Assembly (NCBI RefSeq): GCF_004745635.1
Contig: NZ_SRLB01000004.1
Span: 186,001-250,000, forward strand
DNA: 64,000 nt
Source of the DNA: Methylobacterium nonmethylotrophicum
GTDB taxonomy: Bacteria; Pseudomonadota; Alphaproteobacteria; Rhizobiales; Beijerinckiaceae
Direction of reading: 5' to 3'
Made by a program: the position numbers and the translations under genes. The notes under the pieces are model-generated. The model ran no database searches, was not told the origin of the DNA, and worked only from the letters and a program-made list of their open reading frames with translations. Positions 18,724-27,503 of the stretch are shown here, piece after piece. Numbering within the stretch: the first letter of the stretch is position 1; every line of letters starts with the position of its first letter.

Positions 18724-19683
18724 TCAGCGGGCGCCGTCGAGGGCGGCCGCGATCTGGTCGACGCTCGTCTGGAGCGCCCTCAGGCCCCCGGCGGCGAGGT
18801 ACCAGGCGGCGGCATCGACGTAGACGACCTGCCCCTTGCGCCAGGCCGTGCTCTGCCGCACCAGCGGGTTGTCCAGGAGCTGGCGCGCCGGCTGGCCCCG
18901 CGCGCCGATCGCGGCGTCCCGGTCGAGCACGAACAACCAGTCGGGATCGGTCCTGGCGATGAACTCGAACGAGATCGGCTGGCCGTGGATGCCGGCCTTG
19001 AGGTCCGGCGCCGCCGGCCGGAAGCCGAGGGGGCCGTGGAGGAGGCCGAAGCGGGAGCCCGGGCCGAAGGCGCTCAGGCGCCCCCCGGTCGAGAGGACGA
19101 ACAGGGCCGTGCCGGCCTGCCCGGCCCTGGCGTGGACCGAGGCGATGCCGGCCTGGATCCGGGCGATCCGCTCCTGCGCCTCCGTCTCCTTGCCGAACAG
19201 GCGGGCGAGCGTGCGGATGTTGCGCAGCTCGCTGCCGAGGGGATCGGCCGGATCGCTCGAGAGATCGATGGTCGGCGCCAGCTTGGCCAGCGCGTCGTAG
19301 CGCGGCCCCGAGCGGCCGCCGACGACGACCAGGTCGGGCTCTTCCGCGTTGATCGCCTCATCATCGGGCTCCCACAGCGTGCCCATCCGGCGGTACCGGG
19401 CCTCGTCGTAATGGGCGAGGGAAGGGGGCTTCGCCCCGCCCGGCACGCCGAAGACCGGCACGCCGAGGGCGTCGAGGGTGTCGAGCGCGGCGAGATCGAA
19501 CACCACGACCTTCCGGGGCGCGGCGGGCAGGACGGTCCGGCCGCGCGCGTGCTCGACCGCGATCTCGGCCGCGGCGGGCGAGGCCCACAGCATGAGCGCC
19601 AGGCCGAGGGCGGCCGCGACCCGGCCCGGCCGCCGGGCGAGGGCCGGCGGGGGCCGGCGCCGGGTCATCGTGAACGACGGCAC
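18724..19683 (-). CDS. Periplasmic metallophore-binding protein (YclQ/CeuE-like)
   Basis: This 319-residue periplasmic binding protein has a TroA-like fold. I start it at the GTG at 19683 because AGGAG lies eight bases upstream. The next in-frame ATG (19668) has no such site. A signal peptide ends at ASPAAA before EIAVEH; no lipobox cysteine is seen. The stretch HGQPISFEFIARTDPDWLF and the C-terminal AWRKGQVVYVDAAAWYL match the YclQ/FatB/CeuE group, which binds petrobactin and catecholate complexes. It heads the transport unit of SBP, permease, permease and ATPase, 448 bases after the acetyltransferase gene. Confidence 0.87.
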   Translation of the reverse strand: MPSFTMTRRRPPPALARRPGRVAAALGLALMLWASPAAAEIAVEHARGRTVLPAAPRKVVVFDLAALDTLDALGVPVFGVPGGAKPPSLAHYDEARYRRMGTLWEPDDEAINAEEPDLVVVGGRSGPRYDALAKLAPTIDLSSDPADPLGSELRNIRTLARLFGKETEAQERIARIQAGIASVHARAGQAGTALFVLSTGGRLSAFGPGSRFGLLHGPLGFRPAAPDLKAGIHGQPISFEFIARTDPDWLFVLDRDAAIGARGQPARQLLDNPLVRQSTAWRKGQVVYVDAAAWYLAAGGLRALQTSVDQIAAALDGAR

Positions 19684-19837
19684 TGTGGGGTCTCCTCTCC
19701 GGAGGGTGGTCGGTTCGGCGTCCGGAATTGTCACGGTCCGGGTCATTCCGGGGCCGCGTAGAGAAGCCCGGAATGACGTAGAGGATGTCCGGACTGTCGA
19801 TGCCTGCGGAAAGACTGCGGGAGCCTTTCATAAGGTT

Positions 19838-20124
19838 GCCGCCTGATTATTTCTAACAAAGATTTGGCACGGGATCCCCTCTCCAGGCGATGCCGGGCTC
19901 GCCCGGTATCGCTGCAAGGTGTGGGAGAGGGGTAGGGCGATCGCAGATCGCGCGAGGGTGCTACGGCTATGAGTAAAGCACTCAACGTCGTGCTGGCAGC
20001 TCAACGCTCAGTGATTCATCCGGAACCGTCTCCACCCTCACGCGGGATCTTCGATCCCCCGGCCCCTCTCCCACACGGGAGAGGGGAGACGCGCTTCTTC
20101 TTGATTCGACCGGATCAGGCGGAA
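19838..20124. repeat. Dispersed repeat, family B, copy 1
   Basis: This intergenic element begins near CGCCTGATT (19840), continues with GGGATCCCCTCTCCAGGCGATG and ends with GATCAGGCGGAA (20113-20124). It shares both ends and the inner core with 39091-39403, and shorter parts with 59095-59185. It contains the strong hairpin CCCCTCTCCC-acac-GGGAGAGGGG at 20063-20086. That hairpin lies 45 bases beyond the stop of the acetyltransferase gene, so it probably terminates the biosynthetic operon. Confidence 0.8.
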
Positions 20125-20130
20125 ATCGGC

Positions 20131-20631
20131 TCACCGCACGTCCCCGGGCCGCAGCCGCGCCATGCAGTGCACGTCCACGAAGGCGCCGTTCCGGAAGCTC
20201 GCGGCCCGGTGGGTGCCCTCGATCGCGAACCCGAACCGCCGGTAGAGGTCGATCGCCCGCGCGTTGTCGACGAACACCGTCATCTCGATCCGGGTGACGT
20301 TGAGCCAGTTGTCGGCCGTGTCGATGATCGCCGCGAGGAGCCGCGAGCCGATGCCGCGGCCCGTGAAACCCTCGTGCACGCCGAGCCAGAACTCGGCCGC
20401 GTGGGCGCGCCGGCCATAGAAGGGGCGCAGGGCCGCGGCGCCGATCGCCCGGCCCTCGGCCTCCGCCACCAGGTGCAGGTCCCGCGGCGAGCGCGGCGTC
20501 GCCCAGGCCTTGACCGCCTCGAACGATTCGTAGGGAAGCGCCAGCGTCCCGAAGCGGAAGGCGGGCTGGTTGTACATCTCGAACAGGTCGGCCGCGTCCG
20601 CCTCGCGCATGGCGCGCACGCTCACATCCAT
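20131..20631 (-). CDS. GNAT N-acetyltransferase, YhhY-like, last gene of the metallophore operon
   Basis: This 166-residue GNAT protein closely resembles E. coli YhhY along its length: ADFGICV-type AEFWLGVHEGF, GRGIGSRLLAAIIDTADNWL (acetyl-CoA loop), RIEMTVFVDNARAIDLYRRFGFAIEGTHR and NGAFVDVHCMARL. I use ATG 20631 with GGAG six bases before it; a GTG at 20661 is possible. It is the last gene of the asb-like operon, 37 bases after the DUF2218 gene. Because rhodopetrobactins and methylolanthanin are acetylated on the polyamine, I infer that it acetylates a secondary amine of the metallophore or its precursor. Confidence 0.8.
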   Translation of the reverse strand: MDVSVRAMREADAADLFEMYNQPAFRFGTLALPYESFEAVKAWATPRSPRDLHLVAEAEGRAIGAAALRPFYGRRAHAAEFWLGVHEGFTGRGIGSRLLAAIIDTADNWLNVTRIEMTVFVDNARAIDLYRRFGFAIEGTHRAASFRNGAFVDVHCMARLRPGDVR

Positions 20632-20668
20632 GCCGGTCTCCGGGTCGCTGGTGGGGGGCACGAGGGGG

Positions 20669-20947
20669 TCACGTCCAGTCGAAGCGCAGCGTCTCGCGGA
20701 ACGCGAACCGCTCGATGTGGCGCACGATCACGGCGTGGAAGTCCGGCAGCGTGGCGGGATCGTCGACGCTGAGGTCGATCGTCAGGGCCGCAGGGTCGGC
20801 GGCGAGCCGCGCCTCGCCGAGGGGCAGGGCGATCCGGGCGCTCGCCGCGTCGAACTCGGTCTCGAATTTGTGCGACCAGTGCTTGGCGAGCTGCTGCAGG
20901 TAGCGGCTCGCATGGGCCGTGCCGACGACGGCGCGGGACTGAATCAT
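20669..20947 (-). CDS. DUF2218 domain protein of the metallophore operon
   Basis: This small 92-residue acidic protein (SRAVVGTAHASRYLQQLAKHWSHKFE, later RIALPLGEARLAADPAALTIDL) matches my memory of the DUF2218 family, which recurs beside siderophore genes but has no settled function. I start it at the ATG at 20947: AGGAAGG lies nine bases upstream and the ATGA overlap with the AsbDE stop signals coupling; an ATG three codons earlier (20956) is less well placed. No catalytic motif or signal peptide is visible. Confidence 0.75.
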   Translation of the reverse strand: MIQSRAVVGTAHASRYLQQLAKHWSHKFETEFDAASARIALPLGEARLAADPAALTIDLSVDDPATLPDFHAVIVRHIERFAFRETLRFDWT

Positions 20948-22269
20948 GTCGGGCATCCTTCCTGGGTGGGGTGGTGGAGAGCGGGGGCCGGCCCCGGATG
21001 CGTCGCACGCCAGGCCCGGTAGGCCTCGGCGAGCCGGCGCTTGAGCGCGAATTCGCGGGCGTCGAGGTCGTCGAGCCGGCTCATCACCGCGGCGACCTGG
21101 GCGGGATCCTGCGTGCGGGCGAGCCTGAGCACGGCGTAGTGCAGGGCGGTGAGGCCGTTCACCAGGGCCTCGATGTCATCGCAGATCCGCTGGAACGCCG
21201 CGTCGGGCCAGCGGAGGGCGCGCCAGAAGAAGGCGAAGCCGTGCTCGTAGGCCCATTTGCGGATGGTGATCACCGGCAATTCCCGCAGCGCCTCGCCGAG
21301 CCCCGCGAGCGTCAGCCCGCCGCGCCCCTCGGCATGGGCCGCCACGATGGCCCGGACCGCGTCGATCAGCGGATTGGCCTCGGGGATGAAGCAGGCCTCG
21401 AAGAAGGCCGCGAGGTCGGCGTCGGCCGGCGGCCGGGCGCGGGAGGGATCGAAGTGGTAGCCGCCCGCGACGCTCGGCTGGCGGATCGCGTTCAGCATAC
21501 GGTCGCGGGCGATCACGCCCTCCCAGCGGAAATCGGGATCGCGCACCTGCCAGAGGTCGGGATCCTCCGTGAGGCTCACCAGCAGGTAGTGCGGGAAGGG
21601 GTTCTGGTTGAACTTGTTCTCCCGCTCCGGCAGGTGGAACAGGTCGACCATCACCATCACGCGCTCCTCCGGCGCGCGGCGCGCCAGGAGGTCGAGCAGG
21701 GTCGCGACGTTCTCGTCCTTGGTGCGCGAAGGGTCGTACCAGGACATGAGCGGCACGCCGTAGAGCCGCGTAAACCAGTAGCGGAACACCTCGTGGTCCA
21801 TCGCGTCCGCGTGGTAGGCGAGGCGGGCCTCGTCGGTGATCGCGAATTCGGCGTCCCAGATGAGGATGTAGAACGGGCGATGATCGATGCGGCGCGCCTT
21901 CAGCCCGTCGCAGACGCAGCTGACGAAGCAGTGGATCTTGAGGTCGTAGGGCAGGTCGCCGTGCACGCCCTCGGACGGCGGCGCCGGAGCGGTCGGCCCC
22001 TCCGCCGCGGCCGGCTCGCGCAGGAGCAGCCCGGCGAGGTCGGCGACGGTGGCGAGGTCGCGGGCGGCGACCGCCTCCTCGGGGATCGACAGCCCGAGGC
22101 TCATCTCCAGGGACAGGACGAGCTGCAGCACCTGCACCGAATCGAGGTAGAGATCCTCGTTGAGCCGCGCCCACGGCCCGAACCGGTCGAGATGGGGATG
22201 GTGCATCTCCTCGCGCAGGACGGTGCCGATGGCCGCGACGGCGTCGTCCCGGGTCAATCGCCGGGTCAC
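20944..22269 (-). CDS. AsbD-AsbE fusion: aryl carrier protein plus petrobactin condensation protein
   Basis: The 441 residues join two proteins that are separate in Bacillus. Residues 1-95 form an acyl carrier domain with the phosphopantetheine serine S44 in YLDSVQVLQL. After an Ala/Pro/Glu linker (about 94-106), residues 107-441 match AsbE (DLPYDLKIHCFVSCVCDGLKA, SWYDPSRTKDENVATLLDLL, NQNPFPHYLLVS). The start is a GTG at 22269 overlapping the asbC stop as GTGA. The carrier should hold the activated aryl acid and the AsbE part transfer it to a polyamine amine. Fusion would guarantee a 1:1 ratio and fast transfer (inference). Confidence 0.85.
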   Translation of the reverse strand: MTRRLTRDDAVAAIGTVLREEMHHPHLDRFGPWARLNEDLYLDSVQVLQLVLSLEMSLGLSIPEEAVAARDLATVADLAGLLLREPAAAEGPTAPAPPSEGVHGDLPYDLKIHCFVSCVCDGLKARRIDHRPFYILIWDAEFAITDEARLAYHADAMDHEVFRYWFTRLYGVPLMSWYDPSRTKDENVATLLDLLARRAPEERVMVMVDLFHLPERENKFNQNPFPHYLLVSLTEDPDLWQVRDPDFRWEGVIARDRMLNAIRQPSVAGGYHFDPSRARPPADADLAAFFEACFIPEANPLIDAVRAIVAAHAEGRGGLTLAGLGEALRELPVITIRKWAYEHGFAFFWRALRWPDAAFQRICDDIEALVNGLTALHYAVLRLARTQDPAQVAAVMSRLDDLDAREFALKRRLAEAYRAWRATHPGPAPALHHPTQEGCPT

Positions 22270-23531
22270 GCGGTGGCCTCCAGGCAGCCGCTGCGGTAGC
22301 GCTCGGCGGCCTCCCGGCGGGAGATCTTGCCGTTGGCCTGGCGCGGGATCGCCGGGACCTGCACCGTCTCGACCGGCACCTGGTGGCCGGCGAGCCAGCG
22401 GCGGCACCAGTCCTGGAGGGCGCGGGGCGGCACCGGCGCCTCCGCGCTGAACAGCAGCATCACCCGCTCGCCCGCGAAGGCGTCGGCCCTCGCGAAGGCG
22501 ACAGCGTCGGTGATGCCCGGCATCGCCATCACCACGTCCTCGACCTCGCCCGGATAGACGTTGAGGCCCGAGACGTTGATCGTGTCGCTCGCCCGCGCCA
22601 CGAAGACCAGCATGCCGTCGGGCCGCCGGTAGCCGAGATCGCCGGTCCGCACCGTGCCGCCCTCGCCCTCGACGACGATCTCCGCGGGCGCCTCGGCACT
22701 GGTCCCCGCCCGGACGCGGTGATGGGGCAGGGGGTAGCCGATCGCGTTGGCCTGGCGAAGGTCCGGGTTCACCGCGATGCACCCGGTCTCGGAGCAGCCG
22801 TATTGCTGGAACAGGTGGGTGACCCGGGCGCGGATTGCCGCGAACCACGGCGCCGGCAGCAGCGTGCCGGAGGTCATCGCCGCGTGCAGGCCCTCGCCCT
22901 CCGGCATCAGGCGGGCGAGCGTGTGCAGCATGGCCGGCGCGGTGTAAAGCAGCGGGCGCTCGCTCTCGCGCAGGCGGCGCAGGAGGTACTTCGGATTGGC
23001 GGTGTCGAGCAGGATGGGCGCCCGGCCGCGCCGCAGCCCGACGAGGACGCCGCAGATCAGCCCGTAGGAATGGGTGATCGGACAGGCGATCACCGGATTC
23101 ATCCCGTCCGGCGCCGGGAAGGCCGCGACGTAGCTCTCGATCTCGCGCTCCACGGCGCTCCAGGGCCGGGCGATGCATTTCGGCGCGCCGGTCGTGCCGG
23201 AGCTCATCTGGAGCAGATGGCCCTCGCCGGGAGACGAGGGTGGTGCCCCGTCCAGGCCCTCGCCGTCGAGGTCGTCGAGGAAGACCCGGTGGCAGCCGGC
23301 GCGGGCGGCAAGCCGCCGCGCACCGTCGTCGGGCAGGGCCGGATGGAGCGGCAGCAGCGTCGCGCCGACCCGGCGGGCGGCCAGGATGAAGGCGAGGCTC
23401 CCGGCGGTGTCGCGAAAGCGCGCCGCGACCCGCTCCCCGCTGCCGCCCTGCAGGCGGGCCTTCCCGGCGACCTGCGCGACGAGGGCTTCCATCTCGTCCG
23501 CCGCCAGGATGCGTCCGTCGATCTCGATCAT
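22266..23531 (-). CDS. asbC: Aryl-acid AMP ligase, AsbC-like
   Basis: This is a 421-residue adenylate-forming enzyme. Motifs in order are SSGTTGAPK (A3 loop), YGCSETG (A5), TGDLGYRRPDG (A7) and NGKISRRE near the C-terminus, which carries the A10 lysine. AsbC of petrobactin synthesis activates 3,4-dihydroxybenzoate and loads it on the AsbD carrier; the carrier here is the next gene product. At 421 residues it is short for an ANL enzyme, which is normal for AsbC. Which benzoate it prefers (3,4-dihydroxy or 4-hydroxy) cannot be read from the sequence by eye. Confidence 0.85.
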   Translation of the reverse strand: MIEIDGRILAADEMEALVAQVAGKARLQGGSGERVAARFRDTAGSLAFILAARRVGATLLPLHPALPDDGARRLAARAGCHRVFLDDLDGEGLDGAPPSSPGEGHLLQMSSGTTGAPKCIARPWSAVEREIESYVAAFPAPDGMNPVIACPITHSYGLICGVLVGLRRGRAPILLDTANPKYLLRRLRESERPLLYTAPAMLHTLARLMPEGEGLHAAMTSGTLLPAPWFAAIRARVTHLFQQYGCSETGCIAVNPDLRQANAIGYPLPHHRVRAGTSAEAPAEIVVEGEGGTVRTGDLGYRRPDGMLVFVARASDTINVSGLNVYPGEVEDVVMAMPGITDAVAFARADAFAGERVMLLFSAEAPVPPRALQDWCRRWLAGHQVPVETVQVPAIPRQANGKISRREAAERYRSGCLEATA

Positions 23532-25303
23532 GAGCCTGTCCGCAGGAGGGTGAGAGGGGAGGGCAGGGCGTTGGGGGCGAGGGCGTTCGGGACGAGGTGG
23601 CTGCAGCGCGCCTCCTCCAGGCCGAGCTTGCGCGCCAGCAGCGCCTCGACCCGCAGGCGGGGCGCGTCCACGCCGGAGGCCTTCACGCTCAGACGGGCGA
23701 ACCGGTCCTCGATCCCGTGCTCCGCCGCGTGGCGGCGCAGGCGCCGGCCGAGGCCGGTCCAGAACCCGGCCTCGTCGAGCCCGTGCATCCGCGCGAGGAG
23801 ATGGGTGACCTCGCTCAACGAGAAGACGAACAGGCTGTCGGTCACCAACTCGGCGAGGGTGTCGGCCGCCCTCATGGCGTGGAAGCGGTCATCCGCCGGG
23901 CCGGCATGGGCTGGGTCGATGGCGCCGAGATCCGGCACCGGGGGCACGCCGGCCAGGAAGTCCGGCGCGTATTCGGCGCTCTCGTGGAAGTCGCGCAGGA
24001 TCACCCGCTCGGGCCAGCCGTCGCGATGGACCAGGATCATGTTCTGGCCGTGCGCCTCCAGCGCCACGCCGTGGGCCGCCAGGAGGTGCCAGACCGGCAG
24101 CACCGCGACCTCCACGAGCCGGTCGAGCCAGGCGGCAAGGCCGTAGCGCTCGAGCCAGGGCGCCGCGAAGGCGGTGCCGTCCGGCTCGCAGCAACAGAGC
24201 GCGTTGAACGGGATGGCCGCCTCGCCGGGCTCGAGGTCCGGGCTCTCGCGCCAGATCGCCGCGAGCCGGCCCGCGAGGGGACCGTCGCGGTCGGCGATCA
24301 CCGCGGCGTGCTCGCGCAGGATTGACATCCGGGCGAGGCGGGGATCGCCGGCGACGATCCCCGCCAGCCAGTCGGAGAGGGCCGGCGCGGTCAGGACGCA
24401 ATGCGGATCGAGGATCCGCAGGCTCGACGTGCTGACGACGCTCAAGGCCAGCTTCACGCTCGGGGCGCGCGGGTCGTCGCAGGCGTGCAGCGTGCGCAGG
24501 GACTGGCTCGCGCGGTAGCGCGGCCCGGCGGGCCCGAGCGGGACGGCGCTGCCCTCCGCCAGCCGGGCGCGCAGCGGCTCCCCTTGCGCGAGGTGGCGCA
24601 TCTGCCAGGGATGGACCGGCAGCACGGCATGCGTGCCGGGGGAGTGGCCGGCCTCGTGCAGGCGGCGCAGCAGCCGGTCCCGGTCCGATCCGAGCACGCC
24701 GCGCCAGAACGCCTCCTCCCCGCCCGGCAGCGAGAGGGCGACCCTGCTCCGGGGCAGGGCGAGCCAGTCGAGCCGGAACGGCCGCGCCGCTTCCGGCCCG
24801 TAGCGGGCGTGGTCGTCGAGGGTGAAGCCGGTCCGGGCCTTGAAGCCGGGATGGTAGGGATGGCCCTCCCACAACGCCGCGTCGAGGGCCGCGAAGGGGA
24901 GCGCGCGGCGCTCCGGGACCGGCAGGGCCCCGGCGTTCCAGCGGCAGAGCGCGACCGTCTGCCGGAGCTCCGCCAGCAGGCGCTCCCGGTGCTCCACGGA
25001 TGCCGGCAGGGCCTCCACCAGGGCGGCGAGCGGGGCGTCCTGCCAGCCGCCCTCCACTCCCGCCATCTCGACCGTCCCGGGCACGAGGCGCGGGCGGCCG
25101 AACGGGCCGACGCTGCCGCGAGCGCGAAAACGGCGCGGGCCGAGCCGCCAGTGCAGCCGCCCGTCGCCGGGCGCGGCGTCGCGCGCGGCCAGGCCCTCGA
25201 ACAGGACCGCCTCCGCGAGCTGGCGCAGAACCCGGTCCTCGACGGCACGGCCTTCGATGATGCGGTCCCGCGGCCGCCCGGCCGCCTCAGGATGCGAGGA
25301 CAC
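23528..25303 (-). CDS. asbB: NIS synthetase, IucA/IucC family (AsbB-like)
   Basis: This 591-residue ATP-dependent synthetase joins a citrate carboxylate to an amine. The phosphate-binding region GHPYHPGFKARTGF is at residues 147-160, PVHPWQ in the middle, and EAHGQNMILVHRDGWPERVILRDFHES toward the C-terminal FhuF-like domain. I use GTG 25303, which overlaps the end of the upstream synthetase by 17 bases; the longer frame upstream is an arginine/proline-rich shadow. It follows the order asbA-asbB-asbC seen in petrobactin clusters. Assignment to A versus B type rests on order. Confidence 0.85.
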   Translation of the reverse strand: MSSHPEAAGRPRDRIIEGRAVEDRVLRQLAEAVLFEGLAARDAAPGDGRLHWRLGPRRFRARGSVGPFGRPRLVPGTVEMAGVEGGWQDAPLAALVEALPASVEHRERLLAELRQTVALCRWNAGALPVPERRALPFAALDAALWEGHPYHPGFKARTGFTLDDHARYGPEAARPFRLDWLALPRSRVALSLPGGEEAFWRGVLGSDRDRLLRRLHEAGHSPGTHAVLPVHPWQMRHLAQGEPLRARLAEGSAVPLGPAGPRYRASQSLRTLHACDDPRAPSVKLALSVVSTSSLRILDPHCVLTAPALSDWLAGIVAGDPRLARMSILREHAAVIADRDGPLAGRLAAIWRESPDLEPGEAAIPFNALCCCEPDGTAFAAPWLERYGLAAWLDRLVEVAVLPVWHLLAAHGVALEAHGQNMILVHRDGWPERVILRDFHESAEYAPDFLAGVPPVPDLGAIDPAHAGPADDRFHAMRAADTLAELVTDSLFVFSLSEVTHLLARMHGLDEAGFWTGLGRRLRRHAAEHGIEDRFARLSVKASGVDAPRLRVEALLARKLGLEEARCSHLVPNALAPNALPSPLTLLRTGS

Positions 25304-27077
25304 GGCCGGATGTCGTCCTGGCGGCCCGCGCCTTGAGCGGATTCGGCATGTCGATGTAGGTGCCGGCGGCGTCGCCGGCGGCCAGCTCGTCGCGGTCGGC
25401 CAGGCGCACCCGCAGGTTGGCCTTGGTGCAGAGTGTCGGCCCGTCGAGGAGCGCGCGGGCAAACGCATGGCCTTCCCCGGCCATGCGCCGCGCGACCGCC
25501 TCCAGCCGGCGGGCGAGGTCGTCGAGGAGGACCTCTTCCCGGACCAGCCCGTCATGCCCCATGCGGGCGATGACGGAGAAGACCTGGTTCACCACGAGGT
25601 AATAGGCGAGACGCCGGCGGATCTCGGCATCGTCGAAGTAGAGCGACGCGATGGCGCCGGTCTCCGGCACCAGGCGCTCGAGCCGGGGGCGGGCGGAGTC
25701 CGACAGGTAGAAGCCCTGGTTGTCGCGGTAGAAGCCCCGCCGCGGCCAGCCCTCGGCGATGTCGAGGAGCGCGTTCTGCTGGTGCGCCTCGAGCGCGATG
25801 CCGTGCCGGTCGTAGAGCGCGATCACCGGCTCCAGCATGCAGTCGAGGTAGAGGCTGAACCAGGTCCTGGCGGCATGGGCGAGGTCGGCGGCCCCGCCGG
25901 AGCCGACGCGGCGCACGAGCGCGGCGAGCCGCGAGGGACGCCCCGGCCGGGGCTCGGCGGTCAGCGCCGCCACGGTGGCGATGCCGCGCTCCGCGCCGCC
26001 CCGGAACGGGTTCTCGCGCAGCACCGTCTCGAAGCCGCTCTCCCGGAGGCCGGGACAGTGCAGCGTGAGGTAGGCCGGATCGGCGAGGATCCGGAAGGCC
26101 GGGTGCTCCGCCCCGCCGCTGCGCGCGAGCAGGCGCGCCACGGCGACCCCGGCCTCGAGCTCGGCCATCCGGTTCACCCGCAGGGAGTTCGTCAGGGTGA
26201 CGGGAAGCGAGAACTTCGCCATCCAGGCGCTCTCCGGCGCGTAGACGGTCCGCAGCGAGGAGGTCGCGGTGAAGAGCGGGCCGAAGGCGCCGAGGGGCCG
26301 CAGGGCGCCCGCCGCCAGCATCTCGGCGATGGGGGGCTCCAGCATCAGCGCCTCGGCCTGCAGCGGGTGCATCGGCAGGGCGATCTCGCCGGGGCGCAGG
26401 GCCAGGCGCGCGGCATCCGCGCCGAGGAGGTCGAGGGCGATCTCCGGGCCTGAGCGGCCGACCGCCGAATCGTGCCGCACGAGGGCGGCATCCGCGGCGA
26501 AGACCGCGAGCCGGAATCGTCCGCCCTCCTCGGGCGCGTAGGCCCGCGCCTGCCACGGCGTCAGGCCCTGCCGGCTCTTCGGCGTCGGGTGCAGCCAGTG
26601 GCCGAAGACGAGGGAGCGCTCCGCGTCGATGAAGCTCGCCTCGTCCTCCGGATCCGGCAGCTCGAGCTGGCGGGCGGTCTCGCGATAGCTGTCGAGCACC
26701 CGCCCGAGCAGCTCCAGCTCGCGGGTCCGCGCGGTCTCGGGGACGCCCTCGTCGCAGCGCGCGGAGGCCTCGTCGAGCAGGTCCTGAAGCGCCCGCATCG
26801 GCGCGACGAGGCGCCAGCGCGGCTCGTGCCGATGGCGGGTCCAGAGCCGGCCGAACCGTTGCGCGCCGCAGAGCGAGGGCGAGACGATCTCGGCCCGGAT
26901 CGCGACGTGCCGGCTGCGCAGGCTCCACTCCACGCACGTCGCCGGGGCCCCGTCCGCCAGGGCATGGCGCACCCGGATACCGGGGTCGATCTCGCGCAGG
27001 TAGCCGTTGGCGAAGCTGCGGAAGGCCGCCGCCTCGGCGACGCGCTGGGACGATTCAGGCAGAGGCGATGGTGGCAT
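25287..27077 (-). CDS. asbA: NIS synthetase, IucA/IucC family (AsbA-like)
   Basis: This is the first gene of the biosynthetic operon, 596 residues from ATG 27077 (a TTG three codons earlier is possible). The motif GHWLHPTPKSRQG is at residues 159-171, followed by ALPMHPLQAEAL, SSLRTVYAPESAWMAKFSLP and EAHQQNALLDIAEGWPRRGFYRDNQGFY. AsbA starts petrobactin assembly by linking spermidine to citrate; the same citrate-polyamine step is expected here. An almost 500-bp untranslated stretch lies upstream, so the operon has its own promoter apart from the receptor gene. Confidence 0.87.
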   Translation of the reverse strand: MPPSPLPESSQRVAEAAAFRSFANGYLREIDPGIRVRHALADGAPATCVEWSLRSRHVAIRAEIVSPSLCGAQRFGRLWTRHRHEPRWRLVAPMRALQDLLDEASARCDEGVPETARTRELELLGRVLDSYRETARQLELPDPEDEASFIDAERSLVFGHWLHPTPKSRQGLTPWQARAYAPEEGGRFRLAVFAADAALVRHDSAVGRSGPEIALDLLGADAARLALRPGEIALPMHPLQAEALMLEPPIAEMLAAGALRPLGAFGPLFTATSSLRTVYAPESAWMAKFSLPVTLTNSLRVNRMAELEAGVAVARLLARSGGAEHPAFRILADPAYLTLHCPGLRESGFETVLRENPFRGGAERGIATVAALTAEPRPGRPSRLAALVRRVGSGGAADLAHAARTWFSLYLDCMLEPVIALYDRHGIALEAHQQNALLDIAEGWPRRGFYRDNQGFYLSDSARPRLERLVPETGAIASLYFDDAEIRRRLAYYLVVNQVFSVIARMGHDGLVREEVLLDDLARRLEAVARRMAGEGHAFARALLDGPTLCTKANLRVRLADRDELAAGDAAGTYIDMPNPLKARAARTTSGRVLAS

Positions 27078-27232
27078 GACGACCAAACCCTGTTCTGGCC
27101 TCCCGTGGGGGCATCCCGGGCCTGCGGCGAGGCGCGGGCACCGGTGTCTCGTCGGCGGCCTCCGGTCCGGGTACGGGGACGGAGCGTCGCCAGACCCACG
27201 CGGCTCGATGTCGGTTGCGCGCCGTGGCGCTG

Positions 27233-27276
27233 TCTATCGCTCGCGTTTCGCGGATGAGTCAAGCAAAAACACTTGA
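27233..27276 (-). promoter_or_regulatory. Candidate promoter and overlapping dyad upstream of asbA
   Basis: Reading leftward, TTGACT (27262-27257) and GATAGA (27238-27233) are 18 bases apart and could be -35 and -10 boxes. The -35 box overlaps the dyad TCAAG-N8-CTTGA at 27259-27276, a position suited to an iron-responsive repressor. The region is markedly AT-rich up to about 27390. It is a candidate only; I do not see a clear Fur, Irr or RirA consensus. Confidence 0.3.
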
Positions 27277-27475
27277 TAATTTGGCTTCTTTGTGTATATT
27301 GGAATTATTATGAAAGCAAAATCTCAGGAAATTGAGCGCACGTCGTTGGAGTTTTTTTCGCGTACAATCACTTTTTGATGAAATGGCATGCTCATTCTCT
27401 GCGATTGCGGTGGCAGCGAGGCGACCCAGACCGCGAATGACCTGCAGGAACGTGCGAGGCGAAGGTTCGGGCTTC

Positions 27476-27503
27476 CTCCTCTCCCCGCCCGCGGGGAGAG
27501 GAG
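27476..27503. terminator. Hairpin terminator after the TonB receptor gene
   Basis: CTCCTCTCCCCG (27476-27487) and its exact complement at 27492-27503 form a 12-bp stem with a four-base loop, 72 bases beyond the receptor stop codon. No U-run follows on the minus strand, so it may be a partial terminator or an mRNA 3'-end stabiliser separating receptor from biosynthesis transcripts. Confidence 0.55.

Noticed and set aside
20944..23178. Single long frame that would join AsbC region and AsbDE
   Set aside because: Upstream of 22269 the frame is the shadow of asbC; the real start is the GTG at 22269 coupled to the asbC stop.
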